DNA of 64,000 nucleotides, taken from the NCBI GenBank assembly GCA_019918135.1, contig WBZZ01004647.1, positions 1 through 64,000 of the forward strand, written 5' to 3'. Position 1 is the first letter of the stretch; each line of letters starts with the position of its first letter. The DNA is from Paulinella micropora. Taxonomy: Eukaryota > Cercozoa > Imbricatea > Euglyphida > Paulinellidae. Shown here in pieces: positions 21,802-33,647 of this stretch. The notes under the pieces are model-generated. The model made no database searches and was not told the origin of the DNA. It saw only the letters and a list, made by a program, of their open reading frames with translations. A program made the position numbers and the translations under genes.

Positions 21802-22158
21802 GGCTGACTATAAATATCAGCGGATTATTTTTCTAAGCAATGATTTTGCTGGAGGAAGCAAAACATTTAATAAAAATATTCGTCATTCACACCCACCAAA
21901 ATGAATGTAAAATTTATCCACTATATGAACGACCAGACCGAAACCAAAACCAGAATTCTTTATATGGATAGAATTGGAATTATTGGAACATTTGCGGATA
22001 GTAATATAGCAAACATTTCAAATCTCGGTTATAATTTGGGTGTTGTCGGATGGACTGACGGACAATATACATTTAAAGTCCTTGAAACCGACAGCGGAAA
22101 TATTGATACAGGAAATTTAGCGGGCCGAATTGTTGTATGCTTAGAATTCTTAGGATAA
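21800..22158 (+). pseudogene. Small structural protein of Polinton copy 2
   Basis: Counterpart of the 120-residue protein at 54615-54977: ADYKYQRIIFLSNDFAGGSKTF, then MNVKFIHYMNDQTETKTRILYMDRIGIIGTFADSN and a final AGRIVVCLEFL. Beta-rich, probably a minor capsid or cement-type protein. About one break. Confidence 0.6.
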
Positions 22159-22167
22159 TAATATAAG

Positions 22168-22989
22168 ATGCTTAAGATTAACAATGTCAAAGTTAAGCCT
22201 GTGAAGCAGGATGGAAACAGAAACAAAAAAGCCATGTGTTATAAATTATTCAATGAGCCGTATGCTAACATATTTTTGCTTGCCCGTAAGAAGAGCGGTA
22301 AGACGACAGCACTCTTTGAAATACTGAAACGGACAACAGACAGAAAAACCAGCATTGTTATTATTGCTTCAACGATACACAAGGACTACATTTATAAAGC
22401 AATGGTAAAGCACTTTAAGAACAGGGGAAACCCGATGGCGATTTATACCTTTCTTAAATCAGATGGTGTTAATGTCATTGATTATGAGTTAGACAAACTG
22501 AACAGACAGGACGAAGAACAAGAAGGAGAAGTAAAACAGGACAAAGAAGAAATAGAGAAACCACAATTTCTTTATTTTGGCAAAGAAGAAAAAAAGAAAC
22601 AGAGCGCCACGGAGGCGAAAGAACGACCCAGCAAGTATATTTCTCCAGAGGTTGTTTTTGTTTTGGATGATTTAGGGAGCGGTTTAAGAGATAAGTCCGT
22701 AAGCGATTTGTTAAAAAAGAATATGCACTATAAATCAAAGTTCATTATGTCTAGTCAGTATCTAAATGACCTAAGGCCAGAAGCCATTAAGCAATTAGAT
22801 TATTTGTTGATCTTTCCAAGCCAGTCTCAGGACAAAATGGAACTCGTGTATAAACACTTAGACTTATCTTTTGATTTTGATTATTTTCTTCAAAAGTATC
22901 ACGAAGCAACAAAGGAGAGATTTAATTTTCTTTATGTTTCAAGTGTTGATGATGAGTTAAGAAAAAATTTTGCTTACAGATTAAAATAA
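22168..22989 (+). CDS. Packaging ATPase, FtsK/HerA superfamily (273 aa)
   Basis: Genome-packaging motor ATPase typical of Polintons, virophages and nucleocytoplasmic viruses. Walker A is ARKKSGKTT at about residues 37-45; Walker B is VVFVLDDLGSGL at about 165-176, followed by a conserved SSQYLNDLRPEAIKQLDYLL sensor region. It ends with ERFNFLYVSSVDDELRKNF. Colinear with 53772-54602 in copy 1, except for a variable acidic linker. It appears intact. The start follows the upstream structural gene by about 10 bp. Confidence 0.85.
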   Translation: MLKINNVKVKPVKQDGNRNKKAMCYKLFNEPYANIFLLARKKSGKTTALFEILKRTTDRKTSIVIIASTIHKDYIYKAMVKHFKNRGNPMAIYTFLKSDGVNVIDYELDKLNRQDEEQEGEVKQDKEEIEKPQFLYFGKEEKKKQSATEAKERPSKYISPEVVFVLDDLGSGLRDKSVSDLLKKNMHYKSKFIMSSQYLNDLRPEAIKQLDYLLIFPSQSQDKMELVYKHLDLSFDFDYFLQKYHEATKERFNFLYVSSVDDELRKNFAYRLK

Positions 22990-23023
22990 AAAAATTGTAA
23001 TTAATTATTTTTCTATATTATAT

Positions 23024-23332
23024 ATGCCAGTATCACCAGTGATAATTTCACAACCATCAGGATATAACATCGGATACAATCCATCAATGCCACAGAAGGG
23101 AGGAAAAAAGAAAACCAAGAAGAAGAGCGGTCAAAAGGGAGGAAAGATTAACTGTGCTAAGGTCGGAAAAACTGCCTTGGCTGTTAATACATTTCTTCGC
23201 GATAATAAGGTAATCTCTAGGACTGCGGGGGCGTTGAGTAGTGTTGGGGTGCCTTACGCTGGTAGTGTTAGTGCTACTGCCGCAAAACTTGGGTATGGTA
23301 AGCAACGAGGAGGGGCTGTAAAGTTTCGCTAA
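23024..23332 (+). CDS. Small basic Gly/Lys-rich protein (102 aa)
   Basis: MPVSPVIISQPSGYNIGYNP head, a GGKKKTKKKSGQKGG basic tract, a conserved SSVGVPYAGSV middle, and a GYGKQRGGAVKFR tail shared with copy 1 (53432-53734). Composition fits a DNA-binding minor core protein or a protease substrate of the adenovirus pX/pVII type. An AATTAATTATTTTT..TATATTATATATG block lies directly upstream. Confidence 0.55.
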   Translation: MPVSPVIISQPSGYNIGYNPSMPQKGGKKKTKKKSGQKGGKINCAKVGKTALAVNTFLRDNKVISRTAGALSSVGVPYAGSVSATAAKLGYGKQRGGAVKFR

Positions 23333-23333
23333 T

Positions 23334-23396
23334 GATATTTGTAAATCCACACTCTCATTCGTTTCACTCATTTTCGTGTTTTACAAACATCGTTCC
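23334..23396 (+). terminator. 3' hairpin, recurrent form
   Basis: GATATTTGTAAATCCACACT pairs imperfectly with GTGTTTTACAAACATC. The same sequence family lies after the gene ending at 16953, so it looks like a 3'-end signal of these elements. Confidence 0.45.
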
Positions 23397-23869
23397 AGAT
23401 TAATTTTTTTCATAATAAAAAAACGATCTTTTAGAATAAGAGATATCTGACGATCAGTCAGATTGAGCGTAATTCTAAAATATCTATACAATTGTCGCTA
23501 AGACTAAGAAGGCGAAAGTCCGTCCACCGAGGGTTTATAGAAATAAGAGGATACGATCACGAGATAGATCTTTCTAGAATAGATATTGATGACTGTAAAT
23601 GACTTGTAACAGTTAATAACAAACTACGTTCCTTTCAGTCATCTCCCCATATGATTACTGTGATCATATGATCCTGCTACTGAGCGTATGTTCAGACAAT
23701 AAAGGTAATAAAAGAGAAATGAGACAACCATAATGGAAATTAATATCAGGCCGGTCCGGGTGACAAATTGGTAATATTGTGGTGCCCTGTCACAATTCTC
23801 AACCGCAATCGAGTTCCAATAACGGTTAAGGAATAGGATCAAATATGGAATAATATTGTGTCCTACACT
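23397..23869. other. No gene seen; right edge of Polinton copy 2
   Basis: AT-rich with small palindromes (CTGACGATCAGTCAG near 23449). No terminal repeat matching copy 1 is visible. Confidence 0.4.
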
Positions 23870-24260
23870 GATACTACGGCTAATAAATTTTCTCTAAGTC
23901 TCTCATACTCCATCTGATACCCCTGCTAATAAATTTTCTCCAAGTCCCTCATACCCCATCTCATACCCCGGCTAGTAAATTTTCTTCAAGTCCCTCATAC
24001 CACATCGGGGGGTTTCATACCCCATCTCACACCTCATGCTATCTAATAAATTTTCTTCCAAGTCCCTGAGGGGTATCATACCCCCCCCCCCCTAATAAAT
24101 TTTCTCAAGTCCCTGAGCGGTATGAGGTCGATAACCCTCATACCCCTGATACCCCCCCCCCCCATACCCATGAGGGTATAATACCCATTCTCTCTCTCAT
24201 ACCCCTCATACCCCAGGGGTATCATACCGGGTATCATACCCGGGTATGGAGGGGTATCGT
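23870..24260. repeat. Degenerate tandem repeat of CTAATAAATTTTCT..CAAGTCCCTCATACCCC
   Basis: Five or more imperfect units of about 55-65 bp, each with AATAAATTTTCT, AAGTCCCT and CATACCCC words. The array then breaks down into CATACCCC/GGGTATGA simple sequence with C-runs. Confidence 0.8.
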
Positions 24261-24362
24261 TTGGCTGTGTTCGTACTTATAATCGAAACAAGTTATGTGA
24301 CTTTAACAAAGTCATCAAACGAAGTTCACTTACTAGTCCGATCGTCGTCTTCGTGCAAATAA

Positions 24363-26158
24363 TCAGAGTCTGACTGTAAATTGATCAACTAGTTTCAAAT
24401 ACTGTGGAGCCGGGAGTGCTTTCGTGAAAACATCAGCAAGGTTTTCCGTAGTTCCGATTTTCCTATTCGTAATCCTCCCTTTCCGCTCAAGCTCGACAAT
24501 ATAGTGATGTTTCAAAGACAAATGCCTCGACCTGTGACTACCAAATCCATTGGTTGTAGTCAATATCGAGCCCTGATTATCGCCGTATACTGTCGAGGGT
24601 TGTGAGATAGGGATCCCCAATTCACTGCAAAAATTCTGGATCGCCACTGTATTTCTAGCCGCCGCCGACATCGCGATGGTTTCGGACTCCTGCGTCGATA
24701 ACGCAACCGTAGACTGCCTCCTTGATGACCAGAACACCGGACCGGGAATGTACTGTAGCTCGCCAGAACGAGAACGTCTAGTGAATTTACATTTACCCAA
24801 ATCCGCGTCCGCGTACGTTTGCAAGTGAATTGTCCTCCAATCGACGTTCGACGGAAAAAATATTTCACGCTGGTCCCTCAACCTACTAACCATACCATAT
24901 GCGACATCCGGCTCACGATGCATATAAACGCACAATCTGTTCACAGCATAAGCAAGTTGAGGCTGTGTTTGAGGCATAGGCCATATAAGCTCACCTGCAA
25001 GCTTTCTTAGTGGCCACTGCCTCAAGGTAGATGCAGCGTCAGCTGGCTGAGGGTCTTGATCTGTGCAAGGCGTTGTTGCGGGCTTAGCGTTGGTGAACCC
25101 ACGATCCTGCAGCAAACCATCTATATATGCCTTCTGATGTATTAACAAACCATTCTCGTACCTCTCAAACTGCATCCCACAAAACACCTCTACGTCGCCC
25201 TTATCCGTCAGCCTAAACCTTGCTTCCTGTAATCGACGTACCAAATTACCATGTTGTTCTTCCCTGAGGCAAAAAGCGAGCATGTCGTCAGTTCTCAATA
25301 AAACGATCCACGGCATCGACCTTAAATCGTTGACGAATGGTGGTGGGAAACTGTTTGCCCAGTTCCTGATGAAAAACACACAAGCATCCACCGTGGATTG
25401 AGAATACCCAACCTTGCGTAGAAAACGTGAGATATGATTGTACCACCTTCGTCCAGCTTGTGGTGACCCATATAGAGCCTTCCTAACCTTCCATATCCCA
25501 CTCGGTCTCTCTATACTTTTGAAATCATCTGGTGGGATAGCATAACAAATTTCACAAATGTCTGCATGGGAGTATGCCTGACTGAAATCAATGTGTTTGA
25601 TGTACGCATTCATGGCAACTAGCAACGAGCATAGAGTCAAAAGAAAATATGCTGTGCGACAGGTGACGATGTTTCATATGGGTTGAAATGTTGAAATGGT
25701 ACCATCTGATTGCCATATATCACCAACCGTGATTTGTATTTTGAAACACCGGAAGCTTCATCAACCTTGATTGCATCTACAAAACCTGTCCTTATGGGCT
25801 TTATTTTCTCCCTATCTGGCTCAGCCCACGTCGACCATTCCAGACACCCTGCATCGTACTGTATTTCTGTCTGTCTCGCCTTAGCCACCTCTGGCATCTG
25901 CCTCAGAACCTTTTCCGGCTTTCGCAATACACGAGTAAATAGACAAACATCAGTATATCTTATGCCATCTTTTATTTCTACGACTGACATGGGTTCGTGT
26001 GTGTCTGTCTCATCTGTTGTTGCCATGTGATAAGTGTGAGTGGGAGTGCCAGCTGGGGTTTGTTTCCTAACTCTACGACCACTCACTATATTCGACGCCG
26101 TAATGTTGCCCTCAATATCCTTCGGTGCTTTGCCCTTGTTTTCGTGAATAACTGGCAA
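24363..26158 (-). pseudogene. Copia reverse transcriptase and RNase H part
   Basis: RT hallmarks: YIKHIDFSQAYSHADI, IWKVRKALYGSPQAGRRWYN and the TDDMLAF region. The copia-type RNase H follows: SRRQSTVALSTQESETIAMS, VYGDNQGSI, HRSRHLSLKHHYIVE and NLADVFTKALP. Part of the copia element; broken. Confidence 0.85.
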
Positions 26159-27201
26159 ATCTGTCCTCGGAATCCGATAGCTCTGCCCTGTCTTCTAACA
26201 GGTATCCTGCTTGCGAGTTGTGGTCTTGGACGAATCGGTGTCCGTTCAACCTCATGTGCTACCTCGAGACCTGGCATAGGTGCAGGTCGTCGCACGTCGT
26301 CATAGTCGCCTGATGAATTATGCTCAACTATTACAATGGATGAGTCCTCACTGTTTTCGTTTTTCATCGCCTCTGTCGAACTGTCGTCACTAGGCAAATT
26401 TTCCGTCTCACCCGGTAAATTTGTTGCATTTTTCCAACCAAGGGTTCCAACATCATCACGGACAACTGTCTGTCGTTCTTCGTCTCCCCCCCATGGGTAC
26501 TCCTCCACATTTGCCGTATATCCCCTCACCATTGCATTGAATCTCACATTACGTTGCTCTACAACCTTCCCCTCTCTCTTCAAATAAACTCTGTACAACC
26601 GTCTACATAGATTGTATCCTACCAACACTCCAGGTGCTGCTATCGATAGCCCTTTCCTGGGGTTCCATGCCCTCACCCATGCTAGGCAACCTATGGGTTG
26701 TAGAAAGCCAGTGGGTGGCCTTCTATTCAAGGTAACTTCATAAGGTGATCTTCCTTTATATTTGCCCTTCGTCATAGGTGTTATCATTCTGATTGCCCAT
26801 TCTGCCTGTTCCATTTCTTGCCAGAAAGAAGGAGGTAACTGTGCATCAATTCTCATTGCAGTAGACCGTGTCCCTGCAGTTCTGTGCTCTCTCTCAGCTA
26901 TGGGATTAGACCTCGGTTCGTCTCTGGGCAAAGGCTTGAGGATGATCCCATTCACGTTGCAAAAATCAGCCATGCTGTTCGTAGCAAATTCCCCATCGCA
27001 TCTTATTTGCTTAACTGCTCTGCCTGTCTGCCTAGCAAAAAACGCAACTACTTTCTCTACGAACGGTAGGTAAACACTCTCCTCTCTTGTCGGCGAGAAA
27101 TTGTTGAATCCAAACTGTCCCATGCAGTCCTTTATCACAAGCTTATATCTATTCCCACTCAGTGACTTTACAGACCAAGATGATGCACTGGTGTCTAACA
27201 A
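26086..27201 (-). pseudogene. Copia integrase part
   Basis: Integrase core with YKLVIKDCMGQFGF, IRCDGEFATNSMADFCNVNG and AEREHRTAGTRSTAMR, then the GRSPYEVTLNRRPPTGFLQPIGCLAWV segment typical of the copia integrase C-terminal region, and a charged linker to RT. Confidence 0.8.
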
Positions 27202-28825
27202 GACACCCTACTCCCTACTTTCACCAGGGGTCATGGATCATGGTCATGGTTTTGCTACGGTGTTGCAGAATAATCAGGCTTTTATATTGCGTGAGGCACT
27301 ACGCATACCAGAAGACAAGATAGTTTGTAGGGGGCGAATGATGCCAAATAGACTGTATAGGCTAGATACGAATGAGGACGCAGTGTTGGACCCCAACGTA
27401 CGATTTGACCCGCATACTGACTCGAAAGCACAGGCGTTGGCCAATTTCTCGTTAAAACCACAAATGACTAGGAAACCTATTGCGGCTTTAGAATTACACT
27501 GGATGTTAGGCCACGCGGCTGTTAAGACCATGGAGCAATAGGCACTGAAAAACGACAGGACAATCGCAGGAAAGGGCTGGAGAGAGAAGTTGGCCACATG
27601 CTTGTGCCGGATGCCAACATACAATGATTACCCGTCTACTTGTTTACAAAGATAACCCTAAGATAGACTCAGACTTTGAGATAGGAGAGAGTTTGAGCAT
27701 GGATTTTAGAGGGCTATCGTCATGACACCCCTTTTCTGTCCTGCTTTCACTATCTGAATTGTTGCCTTTGCCCTCAATGGCGGTTGGTATCCTACACACC
27801 GTTGACAAAAGCCCAACATCGCCTGCCAGTTCGCCAGGTAGATATTGAATCCCAACCTAAGACTCCAATATTCCATCTCCATGATAGTTGCATGATTGTA
27901 GCAGAAATGAACATCCATATACCAGTACCATGAGCCATCGGGCAATGTGGAGTGCGATGATGTGGTTGTAGTCAGTGACTGATTGCCAGTCAGTCCTTTT
28001 AATTCATTGTTAACTCCTAGACGTGTATCTGGCCTAACCCTAACGTCCCCTATCGGCCTTCTCACTTCCACTTTCCCCTCTCCCACCGTCGACTGTGGTT
28101 TGACAAAGTGTGGCAGCCACGCTAACCAAGACACACTATCCTTAACCATTTTAGATGGGTACCAGGGTTCCTCTCTGAGGACAATATAATTAAGCGGTGC
28201 ATCTGCTCTCCATGTCGGGGGCCAGTGTTTTGGTGGCACTGGGAACCCGTGCGGGTCATCCAACCTCCTATAAAGTTTTTTAGCGAAAACCCACATGTTG
28301 AGCTTAGTTCTAAAATCATTCTCATCTATTTTCTGCTCTCTCGAGAGTGTGACTCCCACGATATCTCTACTGGTCGTAGATCACTAAAGGACTCGAAGTC
28401 CATATGCGGCGCTATAACTCCATACGCTGTTACCTTCTCCTCCTCCCTCATTTCTTTTCTGCTCCCCCTGCTCGCACTATCCCTCTTACTTTTTGAGCTA
28501 TTACTTCCTTCGCCGACTGTCGTTGTGTCCGCAGTGGGACCTGTAGCAGTTGTGGTGCTCACAAAACCGGTTGTCGGCCTAATAGGCAATGTTAACGTGA
28601 GGTCATCGTCGTCAGGGTCAGAGGGTACCCTAGTTTCCTCCTCGTCGGTGGCTAGCATCACAATTCCTCCGAAGTGGCCGTCCGGCGCTTCTTCCATACT
28701 TCTGTAACCCCATTGACCTTCCCCTGAACGTAAACTGTGTTGCCGTTGATCTCCTGTATGTTCACACAAAATATGCGATGAATCGTCTATGAAGTTGGGC
28801 AATTTGTGTAGACCGGGCCGTACCA
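27202..28825. pseudogene. Middle part of the copia element, rearranged
   Basis: Holds a GAG-pre-integrase-like segment (LHWMLGHAAVKTMEQ), a 217-residue unrecognised open frame on the minus strand (27706-28359) and an acidic S/T-rich linker. Contents belong to the copia pol region, but the order is disturbed. Confidence 0.6.
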
Positions 28826-30316
28826 TCATCTCATGACAAGAGGACAGTCGTAAAACGCGCAAGTACCGTTGATTTCCATATGAGCGCACCTCTTTAGTTT
28901 CGGCAGCTCTTCAACCTTGCTCTTCTTAGCCAGCAGCTGAGGCATCGGTGCCTCCTTCGTCTTGTCCTGTTCGTTGGCGTCCGCCATCTGACATGATCCG
29001 AATGCGTAATCTGCATATAAAGCAAGAGGGTTGGCGACCTTAATGGGTTCAGGAGGTAGCTTATATAGCTCCTCCACCTCAATCTTGCCGTATTCCGGCT
29101 TCTCGTTCATCATAGCTTCTACCGTCAGACCGGCCCACGCGTCATCAATTTCCTCGAACTTATCAAGCGTCGGCTTCGCGACGAAGGCAGCAGGCTTGTT
29201 GACGACCACTATCGTCTTGCGGGGATCGCGTGATTTATTAGATTTCATATTATTTTGGTACCGGGGTCGGGGTTCTGTTTCCCCCGTTGCGCCGACCGCT
29301 GTTGTTGCTTCCGATTGGGAGTATTGTAATTCTTTCTAGGTGGGCCACGGGCCTTACACTCACTTCCAGTGTGAGTCGGTTTATTAGCGCAGTCGGGCCT
29401 AAGACACCGCACACGGCAATTCCTTATTACGTGATTGTCCTTCTTACAATTAAAACACGTTTTGTTGTCGCCAGCCAAAAAAACAGAAACGGTTTGGGAG
29501 GAAGGTGCGTTACCCATTTTTCTCCGCACTCGACTTGCCTCGGCCGCCTGCGCCATTTCCTGTATCCGAGCACACAATTCATTGCAATTAGGCTTATCAG
29601 CATCTGCCCTGGACCAATACAACTGTCCTCCTACATCACCTAACATTAAATGCTTACTAGCCTCCCTTATCCACTGTAACGTGGCCACACACTTGAACTG
29701 ATCCGGAAACGCCAAGTTCCGCTGAGCTAGCTTCTCGTACCTATGTGCCTGACGTTCTATCCAATCTTCTATCTTCGTCTTTTCTGTTATCTTGTCAGTA
29801 AACATCTCTTGCAACAACTTGTGATTGGAAATAGGTCCTAGTAGGGCAAACTTCTCACTCAGTCTAGCCCACATCTATCGTGGATGATTACCTGCCCTTC
29901 GTACAGTCAACATCGCCGGGTGCCCCTGTAAAGCATTAGCCAGGTAAGACCGCAGCTTGACAATACGTGACAACCTTACCTTCTCCGGGAGGCACTGCTC
30001 GAGGTCCTGAAACGTGAAGTCCGCGTCCAGCTCGTCTATAGCCTCCTTCTGCTCGGACAGGTGGGTCGCCCAACGCTTTCCCTTCTGTAGCATTCTTCAA
30101 CTCTTGCGCTGTCGGGGTAATGTATGTCTTCAGCTCGGCCAGCGGCATAGGTCCATTAGGATCTGCAATAAAAATCAAGAATTTGGGGTCAACACCCTCA
30201 ACAAACTGCAAAAACGACCATCTCCATTCCTCAAACGCAGAGGCTTTACCTGACAAACGCGGGCATTGCAGCGCCACTTGCGTCCGCTCATAACCCAAGG
30301 GACCAGAGTAATCCAT
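28826..30316 (-). pseudogene. Copia gag
   Basis: Starts with the MDYSGPLGYERTQVALQCPR region and LSGKASAFEEWRWSFLQFV, typical of copia Gag. Downstream is a zinc knuckle (CFNCKKDNHVIRNC), then a Cys cluster (CAHMEINGTCAFYDC). A protease-like patch (HEMMVRPGLHKLPNFID) follows at the left edge, near 28.86 kb. Broken. Confidence 0.7.
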
Positions 30317-31103
30317 CCTTATTAATCTATATAAAAATAACTATAACTCAGTTAACTTTGTAGTTCCAATAAACATACTTTAATGACAATAATAACTAAT
30401 GGTAAATATTAAATGTCGTGACGTACACGTGATTTCGTGTTCTAGAATTTATAGAATCTCAATAAATGACTGATAAAGTGACCATGGTATGACTGTAATA
30501 GAGTGAATCATGGTCACTGTTCTAGATAAAAGATAGATCGATGCGGTTGTATGTGTTAATGTGCAAATTAGCAATATTGCTGTGATTAAAGGAAATAATT
30601 ACGATTATATTCGGCATTAATCCGGATTATTAAAATTGGTAATGAACCGGCAAAAATGGTAATAATGCGGCATTTATGAGTATTGTTACCGGAAAATTAG
30701 GAACGGAATATTACGGGAATTACGGTCCTACATTCAGCGGGAACTGCTTCATGAGAGGTGGGCCTCTGGTGAGGTAACTCCTGGGGAGGGCGTTAGCAGC
30801 TTGTTTCTCGTAGTATATCCGGAACCAGGACGTCAGGAGTGGTTGTGTAAGACGGGTGCGGGATCAGGGTAACTAGTCACTCCTGTCGGCCTATTCCCTC
30901 CTTCACTATAGCCAGGTCCTCTCATACCTGAGGAAGGACTGGCCCCGCTCGTAACAGAGGACGGGGATTCGGTGGGAGAGATCGAGGAAAGGTTCGCCAG
31001 GGAGGTCTTCGTTATTCCTGTTTCATCATGCCCTGTCCTTGGTGACTATGGGGCTGGCTGGGACGCCTGGGGAGGCGATTCGCAGTTATTGTAGGAAGCT
31101 TCC
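30317..31103. other. No gene seen; 5' flank of the copia element
   Basis: AT-rich then GC-richer. It may include a 5' LTR of the copia element, but no matching second copy was found left of 24363. Confidence 0.4.
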
Positions 31104-33480
31104 TCAGGCGGTGCGGGCTGGCTTGTGTCCGGCGGGGGCATTGGATCGCCTAGTGTGTCTGTAGGTGGATTGGAGGTGAGGTCTGTTTCTGAGTGCAGTA
31201 CCCGCGCGATGCTTTATGTATCGCTTCTGGTAGAGAGAGCTCGCGTTGTAAACGTCAGCCGCTCTTTTGGTTAGGAAGGTGATGTAGTAGTAACAAGGGG
31301 CTTGTGCGCCTTCCGGGGTCGCTGGGGCCTCGGCTGGGATCCTCGTAGCTATGCGTGTAACTGTGCCATGTGCTCGGGTGATCAGGTGGATGGCTTGGCG
31401 GTAGGGAGGACTAGGTGTTATAGGCGGAGGGTATCTGGGCGCGTTGGGGTCTGCTCTGGGGGAGTAGAAAGCAGTAGCCGGTACACGTCGGTGGTGGTCT
31501 GAGCTAGGGGTCAGCATGTTGCCAGTCAGTTTGTGTTCCGCAAGGTGAACGCTGTTCGGCGCGCTGTGAATGGTTTGGGGATCGAGGACCAGGACAGTTC
31601 CTACATTGCTGGTGTTGTGTGGCGGCGTGTGGAAACGGCCATAGTAGCCTGGACCAGGGTTTTGCAGGTTGTAGCGATAATATCAGCGCTACAGACATTA
31701 GACAGGTTTTGCCCTTCTTTGGAAAGTGCATAAAGGACATGGGCCTTTGGAGGATTTCGGACCTCTGCCCATTTATCAGCCCTGGTTGCAGACGGGCTAG
31801 ACGGTAGCAGGTGTGCCGGTATGTAGCCAGAGTCGTGCTTTTGGGCACTGGCAGCATTGTCTATGTGCCCGGTGTTGGAGTTGGCGATGAACATGGTTTG
31901 GGACAGTGGCGCAGCAGCGCGGTTGTGTTACCCTTCGAGCAAGGGGAGGGCGCGAGGAACCATTTTGGCAAAGCAAGTAAGACATTGGTGGGCAGGAGCG
32001 CAAATTGCTTTGAGGCAATATGCAGCAGGAGCTGTGGGTGAGTGCCACAAATGTGTGTGGTCGGAATGGCCAGGGTGTGCAAAGTGGTGTGACACCAAAA
32101 GGGGTCACATACCTCCCGGTGGGGGCTCAAGGAGCCTAAGAATTCTGCCGGTGGGGTCACATACCTGCCGGTGGGGGCTCAAGGAGCGCTTGAATGGTGA
32201 ACTCGTAGCGGAGGTGTGTTCTTGCGGGGTCTGGGCGGCGATGTGGAGCCGCGGCAGGAGTTGCAAGGGCGCAGCGCGCGAGACCTGGACCTGAGTGGTC
32301 ATCTGTGGGAAAGGAAATGGACGACTTTCTTCCATCTTTTCTACTTTGGGGCGTCATATTGTAGCAGTGGGTGGCACAAAGGTGCCGGTGCCGGTAGCTT
32401 GCAACGTAAAGCAACTTGAGCGAAACAGGTGGGACCTTTTGGTAATATTACTTTGTCTAAGCGGAATGATGGAAGGTCAGGTTTTCAGGACCGGTAGTAG
32501 TACTATTAGGGAACTATCTAGGCAAGGCACTAGCTTTTCCTTGTAATGCTAGTTGGTGCGACTGTCCTGGCTGCAAGTGGTTGATTGGACGAGAGCAGGA
32601 ACTGCAGGGAGCGTGTTGTGACAGTAACGCTAGTTAGGCCAGATCTCTTGGCGTATGGTCGTTGTTTGACATGGTTCCCGGTGCGGACCCGGACTCTGGA
32701 CTTTGCTTCCAGTTGGAGCGTTTCTGCAATAGTGCAGCGGGAGGTTTGACAGTCTTTTGCAGTCGTTTTGGTTGTGGAGGCCATAGTCGTTTGGCGAGGT
32801 GAAATTTTTTTCTGCTTGATGATGGTCGGAGCGCGACGGACGTCTTTCTTCTTCCTCCCTCAAAGGGGGGGGGGGAGGGTGGTTGCTAATATTTCAAATT
32901 TGATTTGTAGCAGAGGTTGAGGGCAACATGATGATCCCATGGCTTTTGGTGGTGTTGCAGGTTGGCAGGATGTTCTGGATCAGTTGGCCGCGAAGCAAAA
33001 GGCGCATGTTTGCCGTCAGTGGTGGCCGATGGATGCCAGGAGTTGGTCGTTATGCCATAGCAGCGTGTCGCGCCAGGTAGGTGCGGGAGGACGGTGGAGC
33101 TTCGCTGTTGGTATAATGTCGCTACGGGATAAGCGCTACAGTCTTGGCAGATGACGGCAAGGTGGCGAGTTCTTTGGACCAGTGTATTTTGGCCCGCGTT
33201 CTAATTTACCTTTGATTTGTAGAGTTTTTCATCTTTGTGAACGTATCTTCAGTTTCATTTCATATGATTGTTGGTGTTGCATACATATGCATGGCGTCAT
33301 TGATTTTCTTTTACCTGTTGGGTTACGCGGTGATATTGAGATTATCTACGCTAAGGTTCGGGAGTGATCATGAGCGTTGAATCATGGACCGGGCGGCAGG
33401 GCAGGGGGAGTTCCCTGTAAGGCTGGACGGTGGGTCGCCCTCTGGGGCGGGTCATGCGTCAACTTTAAGGAACGACCGCA
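31104..33480. other. GC-rich unclassified region with degenerate ORFs
   Basis: Several overlapping minus-strand frames of 80-140 codons rich in Pro, Arg, Thr and Ser show no recognisable domain. A ~35-bp unit (GGTCACATACCT..CCGGTGGGGGCTCAAGGAG) is duplicated at about 32104-32190, and a G-run lies at 32865-32875. It may be another decayed mobile element. No terminal repeats seen. Confidence 0.35.
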
Positions 33481-33647
33481 GGTTTTCTTCTTGATTTATT
33501 TTATTTTAACTGCTCTTAGTTAATTAGATCCTAGTCCACTACAGCAGTATAACAGTATACTTACGGTAGCGTCACTCTCCTAAGTACTTAATACTTAGTA
33601 ATTATTAATATTTCTGTATTACCATATTTCAAGTTCTGGTCAATGGA

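Larger units (their letters stand above)
14293..23395. mobile_element. Polinton/Maverick copy 2, old and partial
   Basis: A syntenic set shared with copy 1 (42097-63255) in the opposite overall orientation: coiled-coil protein, rve integrase, acidic coiled-coil protein, fibre, two-helix membrane protein, secreted Cys-rich protein, small structural protein, packaging ATPase and small Gly/Lys-rich protein. Major capsid, penton, protease and polymerase genes are absent, so this copy is partial. I see no terminal inverted repeats or target duplication, so the ends are approximate. It is decayed, with roughly seven to nine breaks over the fibre, integrase, a small structural gene and the coiled-coil gene, and is clearly older than copy 1. 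Confidence 0.85.
24363..30316 (-). mobile_element. Ty1/copia LTR retrotransposon, degraded
   Basis: Order on the minus strand: gag (30316 to about 28826), protease-like region near 28.86 kb, integrase (about 27.2-26.1 kb), reverse transcriptase and RNase H (26158-24363). This gag-protease-integrase-RT-RNase H order identifies Ty1/copia. It is clearly broken and internally rearranged, with roughly seven or more breaks, so it is old or badly decayed. I could not find matching LTRs on the two sides. Confidence 0.85.

Noticed and set aside
23397-23500. Right terminal inverted repeat of Polinton copy 2
   Set aside because: No sequence matching the copy 1 terminus or a partner near 14 kb was found; the small palindromes there are local.
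24000-24260. CRISPR-like array from the repeated CATACCCC units
   Set aside because: Units are contiguous and degenerate with no unique spacers, and the DNA is eukaryotic.
24300-31000. LTR pair for the copia element
   Set aside because: I compared the flanks by eye and found no convincing direct repeat; only the coding part is reported.
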